Assembly (NCBI GenBank): GCA_963747105.1 | Contig: CAVVEC010000002.1 | Span: forward strand, 62,001 to 126,000 | Source: CAVVEC01 sp963747105 | Lineage (GTDB): Bacteria; Acidobacteriota; Terriglobia; Terriglobales; Acidobacteriaceae | Reading direction: 5' to 3' | Length of the DNA stretch: 64,000 bases | Part shown: positions 1 to 8,122 of the stretch, one piece after another | Layout of the letters: the number at the start of each line of letters is the position of its first letter | Position numbering within the stretch: position 1 is the stretch's first letter | Program-made: the position numbers and the translations under genes | The notes under the pieces: model-generated | Databases searched by the model: none | The model's input: only the letters and a program-made list of their open reading frames with translations | Told to the model about the DNA's origin: nothing

Positions 1-2349
1 AACTCCGTCACGAACAAGATTTATGTGTCGCAGGATGCGTACGAGGATTACGACAATATTTGGGCTTTCGTCATCGACGGCAACACCGACGCCATTACGC
101 CAATCCGTGGTCCGTACGAAGGGCAAAACGCTATATATGGGAGCCCATGTGCCGTGGCCGTCAACCCACGGACGAACAAGATCTACATCGCGGCCACTAA
201 TTTCGATCTCAATACCCAATATGGTCCCGGTGTCGTGATGGTGATTGATGGAGCCACCAACTCCTATAAATTGCTCGGCGAGTCGGAGAACATCTATCCC
301 GTCGCTTTAGCTGTGAATCCCGTTACCAACAAGATTTATGTAGCAAATCTCAACGGCAGCAGCGGCGGTGTCAGCATAATTGACGGCGCGAGCAATGAAA
401 TCACGACAATCAATGACGCCAATGCCAACTATCCAATTGCCGTGGCAGTGAACCCCGTAACGAACAAGATTTATGTGGCCAATCAGAACAGCAGCAATAT
501 TTCGGTGGTCGACGGATCCACCAACAGCATTATGACCGTAACCGACCCGAACGCAGTTGGACCGGTCTCAATAGCAGTCAACCCGGTCAGCAACAAAATC
601 TACGTCGCCAATTCCGGTCAGACCACCAACGGAGGCAATGGCTACGGCAATGTGACCGTGATCGAAGGGGCCACGAACACTACAACAACAGTGACCGATC
701 CGAACGCTTACCAGCCCCTGTCCGTTGCGGTGGACCCGATGAGTAACGCGGTTTACGTAGCCAACGCGGGAAGCAACAACGTTACCGTAATCAATGGTGC
801 GACCAACGCCATTACGACGGTCAGCGATCCCAACGCAGTTGCTCCCAACACTGTCGCAGTAAATCCAGCCACGGGAAGGGTCTACATAGGCAACGGCGGT
901 TTGTACGATGGCAGCAATAATGTCACGGTAATCGACGGAAGAACATACGGCTTTGTGGCCGTAACTGACCCCAATGCCCAAAGGCCCGTAGCGACAGCAG
1001 TCAATCCTGCCACGAACAAAATCTATGTGGCCAATAACGGATACGACAGCTACGGCAACGTGACGGTGATCGACGGTGCGACGAACGCGATAACGACCGT
1101 GACCGATCCTAACGCCCAATTTCCGGGAGATGTCGCCGTCAACCCAGCGACCAACAAGATTTACGTAGCAAATCTTGGAATACTCGGAGTGAATAACGGC
1201 AATGTAACTGTGATCGACGGCGCGACGAATGCAACCGCTACTGTAACCGACCCTAACGCTTATAAGCCTTGGGCGATCGCCGTGAACCCTGTGACCGATA
1301 CGATCTATGTGGCCAATAATGGAGGAGACGGTCACAACTCCGGCAATGTAACAGTGATCGACGGGAGCACGAACACCACCACCACTGTAACCGATCCTAA
1401 TGCAAAGTGGCCGATTGCCATAGCCGTGAATCCTGTCACTAACAAGATTTACGTGGCGAACAACCAGAGCAACAACGTGACGGTGATCGATGGGAACACG
1501 AACACCACCACCACTGTCACGGATCCTAACGCGAGGTGGCTGAATGCCATCGCGGTGGACCCTGTGACTAATAGGATTTACGTCGCGAACAACCAAAGCA
1601 ACAACGTGACGGTGATTGACGGAGCCACAAACAAGGTCACCACAATTACCGACCCAAATGCTAACGGCCCCGATTTGGTGGCGATCAATTCGCTTACAAA
1701 GCGGGTTTACGTGTCAAACTCCAACAGCGTCACCGTAATCGACGAATCGACGAAGAAAGTCGTTAACATCGTCCCTCCGCACACCAACGCGGGCCGGGGT
1801 ATTAGCGTGAATCCCGCCGCGAACAAGATCTATGTTAACAACAATGTCGACAGTGTCGCGGTCATCGATGGCATTAGCGACACCGCGATCACGCTTGCGC
1901 TCAAGTCCCAGGGATTCGCCTCTCTGGGAGTAAACTCCATCACCGGCAAGCTTTATGCAGCCTTCTATGGAACGGATGACGTTGCAGTTGTCACCGAACA
2001 GCGAGTGCAGAGGATTCCGATTCAGGTCATGGTCCAACCCCTGAAAGACAACCGCACTCACAGTGTTAGGCCCTCTTTCAACTTCACGGCCAAGGATACC
2101 TTCAAACCGCACGCAACCAAAATCAACCACCTTCTGTTCCAAGTCGACACCTGGCAAGGAAGTTGGCTAGCCGCCAAGAGCGAAGGCTCTGGACGGTTCC
2201 AAGGCAGAGTGAGGCATCCTCTACAAAAGGGTATGCACGTCCTGTATGCCTATGCCACCGACGGCCAGGACGCAACGTCCACTAACACTGGTGTGCAAAG
2301 CAGCCCGCTTATTGGCAACATCCGGGCATACATGTTTCTAGTTTACTAA
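1..2349 (+). CDS. YVTN beta-propeller repeat protein (5' partial)
   Basis: The reading frame is open from the first base, so the true start and any signal peptide lie upstream. About fifteen repeats of roughly 40 residues follow, each carrying a core like AVNPVTNKIYVAN, then NVTVIDGATN and a TVTDPNA linker. This is the YVTN/YncE-type blade of seven- to multi-bladed beta-propellers, usually exported or surface-attached. The last ~110 residues leave the repeat pattern and form a separate domain of unknown role, ending in IRAYMFLVY. The family is common and highly expanded in Acidobacteriota; a ligand or adhesion partner cannot be read from sequence. The blades are similar at DNA level, so recombination or assembly collapse is possible. 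It is the last backbone-like gene before the accessory island. Confidence 0.9.
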   Translation, partial: NSVTNKIYVSQDAYEDYDNIWAFVIDGNTDAITPIRGPYEGQNAIYGSPCAVAVNPRTNKIYIAATNFDLNTQYGPGVVMVIDGATNSYKLLGESENIYPVALAVNPVTNKIYVANLNGSSGGVSIIDGASNEITTINDANANYPIAVAVNPVTNKIYVANQNSSNISVVDGSTNSIMTVTDPNAVGPVSIAVNPVSNKIYVANSGQTTNGGNGYGNVTVIEGATNTTTTVTDPNAYQPLSVAVDPMSNAVYVANAGSNNVTVINGATNAITTVSDPNAVAPNTVAVNPATGRVYIGNGGLYDGSNNVTVIDGRTYGFVAVTDPNAQRPVATAVNPATNKIYVANNGYDSYGNVTVIDGATNAITTVTDPNAQFPGDVAVNPATNKIYVANLGILGVNNGNVTVIDGATNATATVTDPNAYKPWAIAVNPVTDTIYVANNGGDGHNSGNVTVIDGSTNTTTTVTDPNAKWPIAIAVNPVTNKIYVANNQSNNVTVIDGNTNTTTTVTDPNARWLNAIAVDPVTNRIYVANNQSNNVTVIDGATNKVTTITDPNANGPDLVAINSLTKRVYVSNSNSVTVIDESTKKVVNIVPPHTNAGRGISVNPAANKIYVNNNVDSVAVIDGISDTAITLALKSQGFASLGVNSITGKLYAAFYGTDDVAVVTEQRVQRIPIQVMVQPLKDNRTHSVRPSFNFTAKDTFKPHATKINHLLFQVDTWQGSWLAAKSEGSGRFQGRVRHPLQKGMHVLYAYATDGQDATSTNTGVQSSPLIGNIRAYMFLVY

Positions 2350-2420
2350 CTTCAGTGGTTTGGGTTGGATTTTCCACACCATCATTGCGATCATCCGCCC
2401 GGCGGGTCGGGCATTGTTTG

Positions 2421-2777
2421 TCAGCAACCCTTTGGTTCTTTCGCTGAAATCGGGTCGGGCTGCCGGTTGGTTGTGGCTTTGTCTGCGCGGGAGAAGTACA
2501 CTACCAGACCAAACCCAACGAAGAAAACCGCGAGTAGGGCCACAACGCAGGCCACTTCTAACAGCGGGCTTCGCTGCTCCGGCCCGGTTTCCGCACTTAG
2601 AGCTAGAGCAGAAACCACGCCTTTCTGAAACATCGGGTCGGGCGTCGGGTCGGGCGATGATCCCGGAACCATCGGTCCTATTTTCACGCCCAAATGTTGC
2701 CGTCTCCGCCTTGCATTTCGTTGTTCGCGATGTTCATGTTCCCATTGCCGCTTATCGGCTGGATTCTTGTAGGGCAT
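2421..2777 (-). CDS. small membrane-anchored hypothetical protein
   Basis: The frame encodes 118 residues. The N-terminus is very basic and charged (MPYKNPADKRQWEHEHREQR), a style often seen in small proteins of phages and mobile elements. A Pro/Asp-rich linker (SSPDPTPDP) follows, then one hydrophobic segment at about residues 75-98 (VACVVALLAVFFVGFGLVVYF) predicts a single membrane span. It ends 61 bases upstream of the DNA polymerase fragment on the same strand; reading on the minus strand the polymerase frame comes first, so both could be one transcript. No function is recognised. Confidence 0.55.
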   Translation of the reverse strand: MPYKNPADKRQWEHEHREQRNARRRRQHLGVKIGPMVPGSSPDPTPDPMFQKGVVSALALSAETGPEQRSPLLEVACVVALLAVFFVGFGLVVYFSRADKATTNRQPDPISAKEPKGC

Positions 2778-2837
2778 AGCTGTTCTCCGTTTTCTTTTTC
2801 GGGTCGTGCATTTTTCTCAAAAAATAAAGGGTTTTGT

Positions 2838-4268
2838 TCATGGTTTGCCCTCCTGTTCTAATTCCCATTTTTCGAGCACTTTCAAACATTTCGCTAATTT
2901 GACCGCCCGCACCGATTCCGGCCTACAGATTTTCTCCAGCGTATGCTGATTGATTCCCCGGCGCATGAATTCCCGCTTTTTGATATTCCTAATTCTTGCC
3001 AGTTGTTCCTCAGTGGCGATCGCATTTCCTTTTCGCCTGTACTGAATAGCACTGAATTCGAGCAAACTCAAATCCTCCCCTTCGTCCCAATGGCGGTCGG
3101 ATTCCTTGCCGATGTAGACAGGCGGCCAATTGGCAATGATGTGCGCTCGTTGCAACAATCCTCGCGTATCGAACTCGCATGGCTTCCCGTTCGGCCCAAG
3201 GCTCTTGGCTTCAGGATGGTTCTGGTACGAATCCAGGAGCATGAAAAAGTTCTTCACGAGTGCTCTTCGGCCATCGTAATCGTCGGTGAGTTGGTAAACG
3301 GGAGATTGGGAATCGTGAATGTTAATGCACTTCGAGCGCATCCACTGATCCCGCTCGGAAGAGAACGGAGTAATCAGGGTGAATTTGTCTGGGTCTGCGT
3401 TGGCCGGACAACCAAATCGGCAGACCTGCGGAATCATCATAAAATTGTTCGGACGCGTGAGCGGTCCCTTAGCGAGATGTCTGAGGGCGTGATGCGGTGT
3501 GCTGAGAGTTAACTTCATCATTACCGGAAGATCGAACCACCTTGGCTTTGCACGTGGTAATCCCAGAACTCCCCGCATGATCCAGTCCCAAGCTTCAAAT
3601 ATCCATAGCGGCGTTTCATGTTCCCATCCCTCCGGTGAATCCTTCGGTGGATGAAAATATCCAAGTCCGTGCGCTTTGGGTTCAATGATCTCAATATCGT
3701 CTTGCGTTTTCGTATAGAGCGTGTACCTTTTCCCTGCGATGCTGTAACCGTAGAGCTGTCGGGGCTGCTTATTTGTGTCCCGATTTAGCTTGTGCACTTT
3801 CAGAATGGAGTCTGCGAGGTCGTAAGGATTGAGTTTCGCAAATCTGTCAACGATGCCTTGTACCTCCGCCCAGGAGAGCGCGGTAATGGGTTCCGCACCG
3901 TCGGGCATTGCGATTCGCTGCCTCTGCTCCGAAGAAACGATGGCAGCGCTGTCGGTATCGCAGAAAAGATAGGTTCCACCGCCATCCCTTATGCACCTTT
4001 CGAGCATTGCCAGGAGCAAGCGTCCACCAGATGTGATGAGAGAAGCGATGTGCGGCGCAAACCAATTTCCCGGTTCTTCTTCCACATCTGCGGTGGTTTC
4101 AAAAGACTCTTCCCCTGAAAATATCTTTACCTTTTTGTCATTACAATCATTCGGGTTAAGTTCCACGAATAGGCCATACGATCCGCTGTTCGCGAGAATC
4201 TTTAACCAATAATGGAGCGATGGATTCGACTCGTTGGCTGCGCGCTGTTCGATGACATGCTTAAACTG
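2838..4268 (-). pseudogene. family B DNA polymerase fragment (C-terminal palm/thumb only)
   Basis: Read from a TAG at 4269-4271, the open frame encodes 476 residues with two hallmark family B polymerase motifs. Motif B (Kx3NSxYG type) appears as KILANSGSYG near residue 30 and is followed by LFVEL. Motif C (DTDS) appears as FCDTDSAAIV about 75 residues later. The first good start codon is GTG at 4166, which would cut off motif B, so the frame is better read as a truncated gene than as an intact shorter one. The exonuclease domain and motif A (DxxSLYP), which should lie upstream, are absent; a further stretch in the same frame above the TAG (about 4272-4396) reads plausibly as coding, suggesting a nonsense mutation plus loss of the 5' part. 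PolB next to stand-alone Cas1 is typical of casposons. Replicative activity is not expected from this fragment. Confidence 0.72.
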
Positions 4269-4435
4269 CTAGGCGAAAGGTTGCGCGGGCGTCCGCTGCT
4301 CCGCTGTTTTCTCCGGGTCTTTGGTCTTTTCATTGGCGTAGCCTTTCGGATGCTTTCGTGACGGCAATCTCTCAAGAACTACCAAAAACGTATCTCAGAC
4401 CCGATACAGTGTCAGTTTCATTTCGGAGAGGCCAA

Positions 4436-5170
4436 ATGAAACATTCCTGGGAAGACAAACTCGATGAACAGGGACGGCAACTGGTGGCAATGGCCGCCAA
4501 GCTCAATCGCATAAGGCTGCCAGCAACCTTGGACCCGGTGGAGTGGGATCGCTGGACTGAGGAGCAAAAGGGTGTCTATTCCTCCCACCCAAATATGGAA
4601 AAGAAACGGAAGGTGGCACTTAAACCAGCATTTGTTCGACTCCTGTTACGCATGCATCCGGAAATCGAATTGAACGAAACGGAAATGCAGAAGTTGTTTG
4701 AACGGGAGGAGTTCCCGTCACTTCGGGCAGACGAACTGGAACTGCATCAGCGGCTTTACTTGGCTCTTGAATCTGATGAAAACCGGAGATTTGAGGTATA
4801 CGCTGCTGCAGCATCGGCAATCGTCTTGTTCCGCCACCTTTTTGGGAGTGTCCTAACACGACAAATTGGCACAAAAAAGCTTAGTTTGCTCGGGCTATTC
4901 GGTTTGATTGCGCAGAACCTCGAATGGCTTGCAGGTACACTGCGAGGGAAAGTCAGGAAACCTCCTGGCAGAGAATATGTTGACCTCGCAGCTCTGGTTG
5001 ACGCCCTACTGGAACATCAGAAAGAATCGCTGACCCAAGTTGAAATCTATGAAGCGGTCAAGGCATCGGGAGCCGTGGCCCCGAACGATCCCGAGGCGTT
5101 TAGGCTATGGTTGCATCGCGCAAGGAAAAAGGGATTGGTCAAGAACTACCGCTCTAATCAAGACGAATAG
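4436..5170 (+). CDS. unknown protein with C-terminal winged-helix-like segment
   Basis: The start is taken at ATG 4436, shortly after a GAGAGG sequence; an in-frame GTG at 4358 would add 26 residues and overlap the polymerase scar. The product is 244 residues, soluble and rich in Glu, Leu and Arg. The middle part (LYLALESDENRRFEVYAAAASAIV) looks like a helical bundle. The last ~55 residues (SLTQVEIYEAVKASGAV then AFRLWLHRARKKGLVKN) resemble a small winged-helix or helical DNA-binding fold. It is divergent from the polymerase fragment and precedes cas1 in the same direction, separated by 127 bases that contain a strong hairpin. No family is recognised. The position suggests an accessory or regulatory factor of the Cas1 element, which is inference only. 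Confidence 0.7.
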   Translation: MKHSWEDKLDEQGRQLVAMAAKLNRIRLPATLDPVEWDRWTEEQKGVYSSHPNMEKKRKVALKPAFVRLLLRMHPEIELNETEMQKLFEREEFPSLRADELELHQRLYLALESDENRRFEVYAAAASAIVLFRHLFGSVLTRQIGTKKLSLLGLFGLIAQNLEWLAGTLRGKVRKPPGREYVDLAALVDALLEHQKESLTQVEIYEAVKASGAVAPNDPEAFRLWLHRARKKGLVKNYRSNQDE

Positions 5171-5234
5171 ACAGATTGAGATGTTCCGCGGCGCATGTTA
5201 TTGATATAAAATAAGTTAGGTCTAGAATTGCAGC

Positions 5235-5270
5235 GGGCCTGCCGACTGTTAGAAGCAGCCGGGCAGGCCC
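5235..5270 (+). promoter_or_regulatory. perfect 9-bp hairpin upstream of cas1
   Basis: GGGCCTGCC at 5235-5243 pairs perfectly with GGCAGGCCC at 5262-5270 around an 18-base loop. It lies 27 bases before the cas1 ATG and just before its GGGAGG ribosome-binding sequence. No T-run follows, so a simple intrinsic terminator is unlikely. It could be an attenuator, an operator, or a recognition structure for the Cas1 protein itself. Only the structure is seen; the role is open. Confidence 0.6.
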
Positions 5271-5297
5271 TAACCACCAAGGGAGGTCTACACTCCG

Positions 5298-6830
5298 ATG
5301 GCAGCTTTGCACAACCTACCGCAACCTAGGAATTCCGGCAAATCTGGCGTTCTCGTTTTGAACGGCTACGGCATTCGCGTCCAAGTGAGCGCCGGTCACT
5401 TGCTCCTGCACGATGGAATCGCCGACGAGCGCCGGACAATCCGCTTGCCACGCGTGAATCATGGCCTGAAGAGGCTGGTGGTAATCGGGAGCGACGGGTT
5501 CATTACGCTTGAAGCATTGCGTTGGCTTGCGGATCAGGGCGCAGCATTTGTAATGTTAGATCGCCGAGGTAAGGTGCTCGCCATCACTGGCCCGGTTGCT
5601 CCGTCGGATGCCAAGCTCCGCAGAGCGCAGGCGCTCGCACTCGGCAATGGGACGGCGCTGAAGATTTCCAAAGAACTCATTTCTCAAAAACTCACCGGGC
5701 AGGAGCTACTCGTTCGCGACATGCTGCACGATTCTGCAACGGCGGACACGATTGTTCGATTCAGGGACGAGCTACGGAGCGCGGAGAGTATAGAAGCTGT
5801 GCGGCTAATCGAATCGCAAGCTGCTCGCTCCTATTGGCAACCCTGGAGTGACCTGAAGATTTGCTGGCCACGCAAGGACGCAGGCCGCGCACCTGAGCAT
5901 TGGAAGCGCTTTGGCTCGCGCATGTCGCCCTTGACCCACAGCCCGCGCCTTGCCGCTAATCCGCCGAATGCCCTGCTCAATCTGCTCTATTCGATCTTGG
6001 AGTCTGAATCGACACTAGCGGCATCAGCAATGGGCCTACTGCCAGAAATCGGCCTACTCCATTGCGATGCGCCTAACAGGAATTCCTTAAGCTGTGACCT
6101 AATGGAGGTCTGCCGCCCAAAGTGTGACGCCTTCGTGCTTCATTGGCTTCAGAGCGAGCCTCTTCGCAAGTCGGACTTTTGGGAAGATCGCAATGGGAAC
6201 TGCCGCCTCGGATCATCATTGGCAATCAAGCTTTGCGAGACTTCGGAGACGTGGCGCAGACTTGTAGCTCCGGTCGCAGAATATGTCGCACAAGAACTTT
6301 GGTCTTCCGTGTCCAAACCAACCCCTCCATCCCAGGTTTCTCGGCAACGGATCGCAACCCGGCTTACTCAAAGGCGGAGACGTTCTGTAAAGGGAAGTGA
6401 AGTTGTACCGCCTGTCAAGGTTCCCAAACCTGATGGTGTTTGCCGTGGTTGCGGCGTTACCACACTGAGAGGGAAGCATTGTCCTAAGTGTGGGCGGGAA
6501 GTATCCGGAGAAAAGCTGACTGAACTTGCTAAGATAGGCCGAGTTGCAGCGCAGAGTGCGGAAGCGCAGAAACGGCGGTCAGAGACTCAACGGCAGCACG
6601 AAGCCGCGAAACGATCGTGGCGTTCTTCCCCGAAACCGGATTGGCCCGACGAAAATACCTTTGTCCAACAGATTCAACCTCGGCTCGCGGCGGTTACGAT
6701 CTCTGCTTTGGCTTCGACGCTCGGAGTCTCGGAACCCTATGCCGCCGATATCCGCGCGGGCCGACACTGCCCGCATCCACGGCACTGGCAGGTTTTAGCT
6801 CGACTCGTTGGCGTTTCGGCGGATACCTGA
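5298..6830 (+). CDS. cas1: stand-alone Cas1 endonuclease/integrase with zinc finger and HTH tail (casposase-like)
   Basis: The 510-residue protein has a Cas1 N-terminal beta domain (NGYGIRVQV, LLLHDG, then LKRLVVIGSDGFITLEALRWL) and the Cas1 catalytic helical domain. The expected metal-binding residues are present: E172 in LIESQAARSYW, H255 in GLLHCD, and D267 with E270 in CDLMEVCRP. NPPNALLNLLYSILE matches the Cas1 helix around the active site. The extension after residue 340 is unlike CRISPR Cas1: a C2C2 zinc finger (C382, C385, C395, C398), a charged helix, and an HTH-like segment at about 462-505. Cas1 with an added C-terminal HTH is characteristic of casposon integrases, which insert casposon ends into DNA. 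No cas2, no effector and no CRISPR array lie nearby, and a PolB fragment and an HNH gene flank it. The catalytic set is complete, so the enzyme may be active even if the element is decayed. Start ATG has GGGAGG 11 bases upstream. Confidence 0.88.
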   Translation: MAALHNLPQPRNSGKSGVLVLNGYGIRVQVSAGHLLLHDGIADERRTIRLPRVNHGLKRLVVIGSDGFITLEALRWLADQGAAFVMLDRRGKVLAITGPVAPSDAKLRRAQALALGNGTALKISKELISQKLTGQELLVRDMLHDSATADTIVRFRDELRSAESIEAVRLIESQAARSYWQPWSDLKICWPRKDAGRAPEHWKRFGSRMSPLTHSPRLAANPPNALLNLLYSILESESTLAASAMGLLPEIGLLHCDAPNRNSLSCDLMEVCRPKCDAFVLHWLQSEPLRKSDFWEDRNGNCRLGSSLAIKLCETSETWRRLVAPVAEYVAQELWSSVSKPTPPSQVSRQRIATRLTQRRRRSVKGSEVVPPVKVPKPDGVCRGCGVTTLRGKHCPKCGREVSGEKLTELAKIGRVAAQSAEAQKRRSETQRQHEAAKRSWRSSPKPDWPDENTFVQQIQPRLAAVTISALASTLGVSEPYAADIRAGRHCPHPRHWQVLARLVGVSADT

Positions 6831-6887
6831 TTGTGCCGTCTACTGCCGCCAGTCTGGGAGGGTGCATCGTTGCGAACGATGATTGAC

Positions 6888-7754
6888 TTACGGTTCATCG
6901 AATCTACTAAAGTCGAGATCAATGGCGAACACATCGATAGGTTCGTGTGTTTTTTCGCAGAACTCTGCAATATCCATCCAAATGGGCCAGCCGCTCTTAA
7001 GGTCTCGCACGCGAATGGCTGGTTGGTCCGTTTCTCCTACCCACATTTCGCTTAAACCGCCCAGGCTGTACGCTTCGAGTTCGGAAACTCGCTGCATTAT
7101 CACCTGCGGCGACAAGCGGAGGGCGGCCTCCAGATCGCTAGCCAAAATCTTGGTGCCGCTTGACGTTATTCCGGTAGATTGAACGGCGTTCGTGTTACGT
7201 ACCCTGTAAGCTCGTTTTGCAACCGCACCGAGAAAGTGTCGAACCTGCTGCGGAACGAGTCGCAGTCGCTCGACATACGTATTCAGTTCGTCGGCGGATT
7301 CCTTCAGTTGGTCATCGGTCAAGTTTTCCCAATCGAGCACTCGACACATTCGCTTCAGGTTTCGAGCGGCCCTCGGATGATCGACAGTTGTCCAATCTGT
7401 CAACTTTTCGAGGATGGCGCGCTGTGGCTCTGAGAATCTACGCTCGTGGTCGCTCTTGAATTTCTGCAACACCTCTACGGTGTACGCATTTACGTCGTTG
7501 GTCTTGACGTGGTGCGCGTAGCACATGAGCATGAGGTTGGCAGCGGACCGGCGTTCATCGTTTGTCATGCTTGCATTGAATCGCTCCCCACCTTCTTCGG
7601 CGGCTTCGATATGACACAATTGGCCGATGAAATCGCCGTGGCTGTCCATCATCAATTGATTGCAATCGGGGAACGCGCACAGGTTCCCAGATTTCAAGAA
7701 CAACTCTCGCAAAGTCTCAGGTGTCGGCTTTAGACGTTTGGCGTTTTCCACCAT
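6888..7754 (-). CDS. HNH endonuclease with uncharacterised C-terminal domain
   Basis: The N-terminal ~90 residues form an HNH/His-Me finger nuclease: paired cysteines C26 and C31 (CAFPDC), catalytic-type H48 in QLCHIEA, N73 in SAANLMLMC, then H81/H82 in YAHHVK. The spacing fits HNH enzymes with a Cys-bound structural zinc. The remaining ~195 residues (from about DHPRAARNLKRMCRV) match nothing I recognise; they contain Arg-rich helices and a mixed C-terminal part and may sense a signal or bind DNA. The gene converges on cas1 with 57 bases between stops. HNH nucleases are frequent casposon passengers, and HNH plus unknown domain is also a common anti-phage effector design. Either reading is possible. 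Confidence 0.8.
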   Translation of the reverse strand: MVENAKRLKPTPETLRELFLKSGNLCAFPDCNQLMMDSHGDFIGQLCHIEAAEEGGERFNASMTNDERRSAANLMLMCYAHHVKTNDVNAYTVEVLQKFKSDHERRFSEPQRAILEKLTDWTTVDHPRAARNLKRMCRVLDWENLTDDQLKESADELNTYVERLRLVPQQVRHFLGAVAKRAYRVRNTNAVQSTGITSSGTKILASDLEAALRLSPQVIMQRVSELEAYSLGGLSEMWVGETDQPAIRVRDLKSGWPIWMDIAEFCEKTHEPIDVFAIDLDFSRFDEP

Positions 7755-8122
7755 GTGTGGAGACTAACGCAGAAAGTTGCTTGGCACCAACCAGGTGCGC
7801 CGCACGGGGGGTGATGAAGTCCAAGACATGGAAACGAGCCGAGCACAGTGCCGGTCCGCGTGGTCACGGTGAGCAGTTCCCGGCGGGCCACCACGCAAAA
7901 AGAAGCCTCTTCTTTCTGTCAGTTATTTTGAGTTCGTAGCAAGCGGCCCCGATAGGTGCAATAAGAAACTCACAGCGTTCCGGGAAAAAACAAACTTCCT
8001 TCGCGCGCGTGGAAGAGACTGTCAATCACGGTGATTTGCAGACCCGTGCAAAAGAGGTGTTTCCGTTGGGCTACAATAAGTCTGAAAACAAATCATAGGC
8101 GACAAACCGCCAGTCAAAGCCG
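7755..8122. other. intergenic region upstream of the MmeI-like gene
   Basis: These 368 bases separate the divergent HNH and MmeI-like genes and hold no convincing gene. A TACAAT near 8073 is a possible -10 element for the downstream gene, but the -35 is poor. I searched here for an inverted copy of the 2350-2420 flank, as a casposon terminal repeat would require, and found none convincing by eye. Confidence 0.4.

Noticed and set aside
25..2000. Regularly spaced DNA repeats that could suggest a CRISPR array
   Set aside because: The period is about 120-140 bases, the repeats are coding and keep the beta-propeller frame, and there are no unique 30-40 base spacers.
568..2157. Long open frames antisense to the YVTN gene
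   Set aside because: They mirror the repetitive codon pattern of the sense strand, have Val/Arg/His-rich repetitive products and no ribosome-binding sites.
5171..5297. A CRISPR repeat or leader next to cas1
   Set aside because: Only one palindromic unit exists here and no second copy follows, so there is no array.
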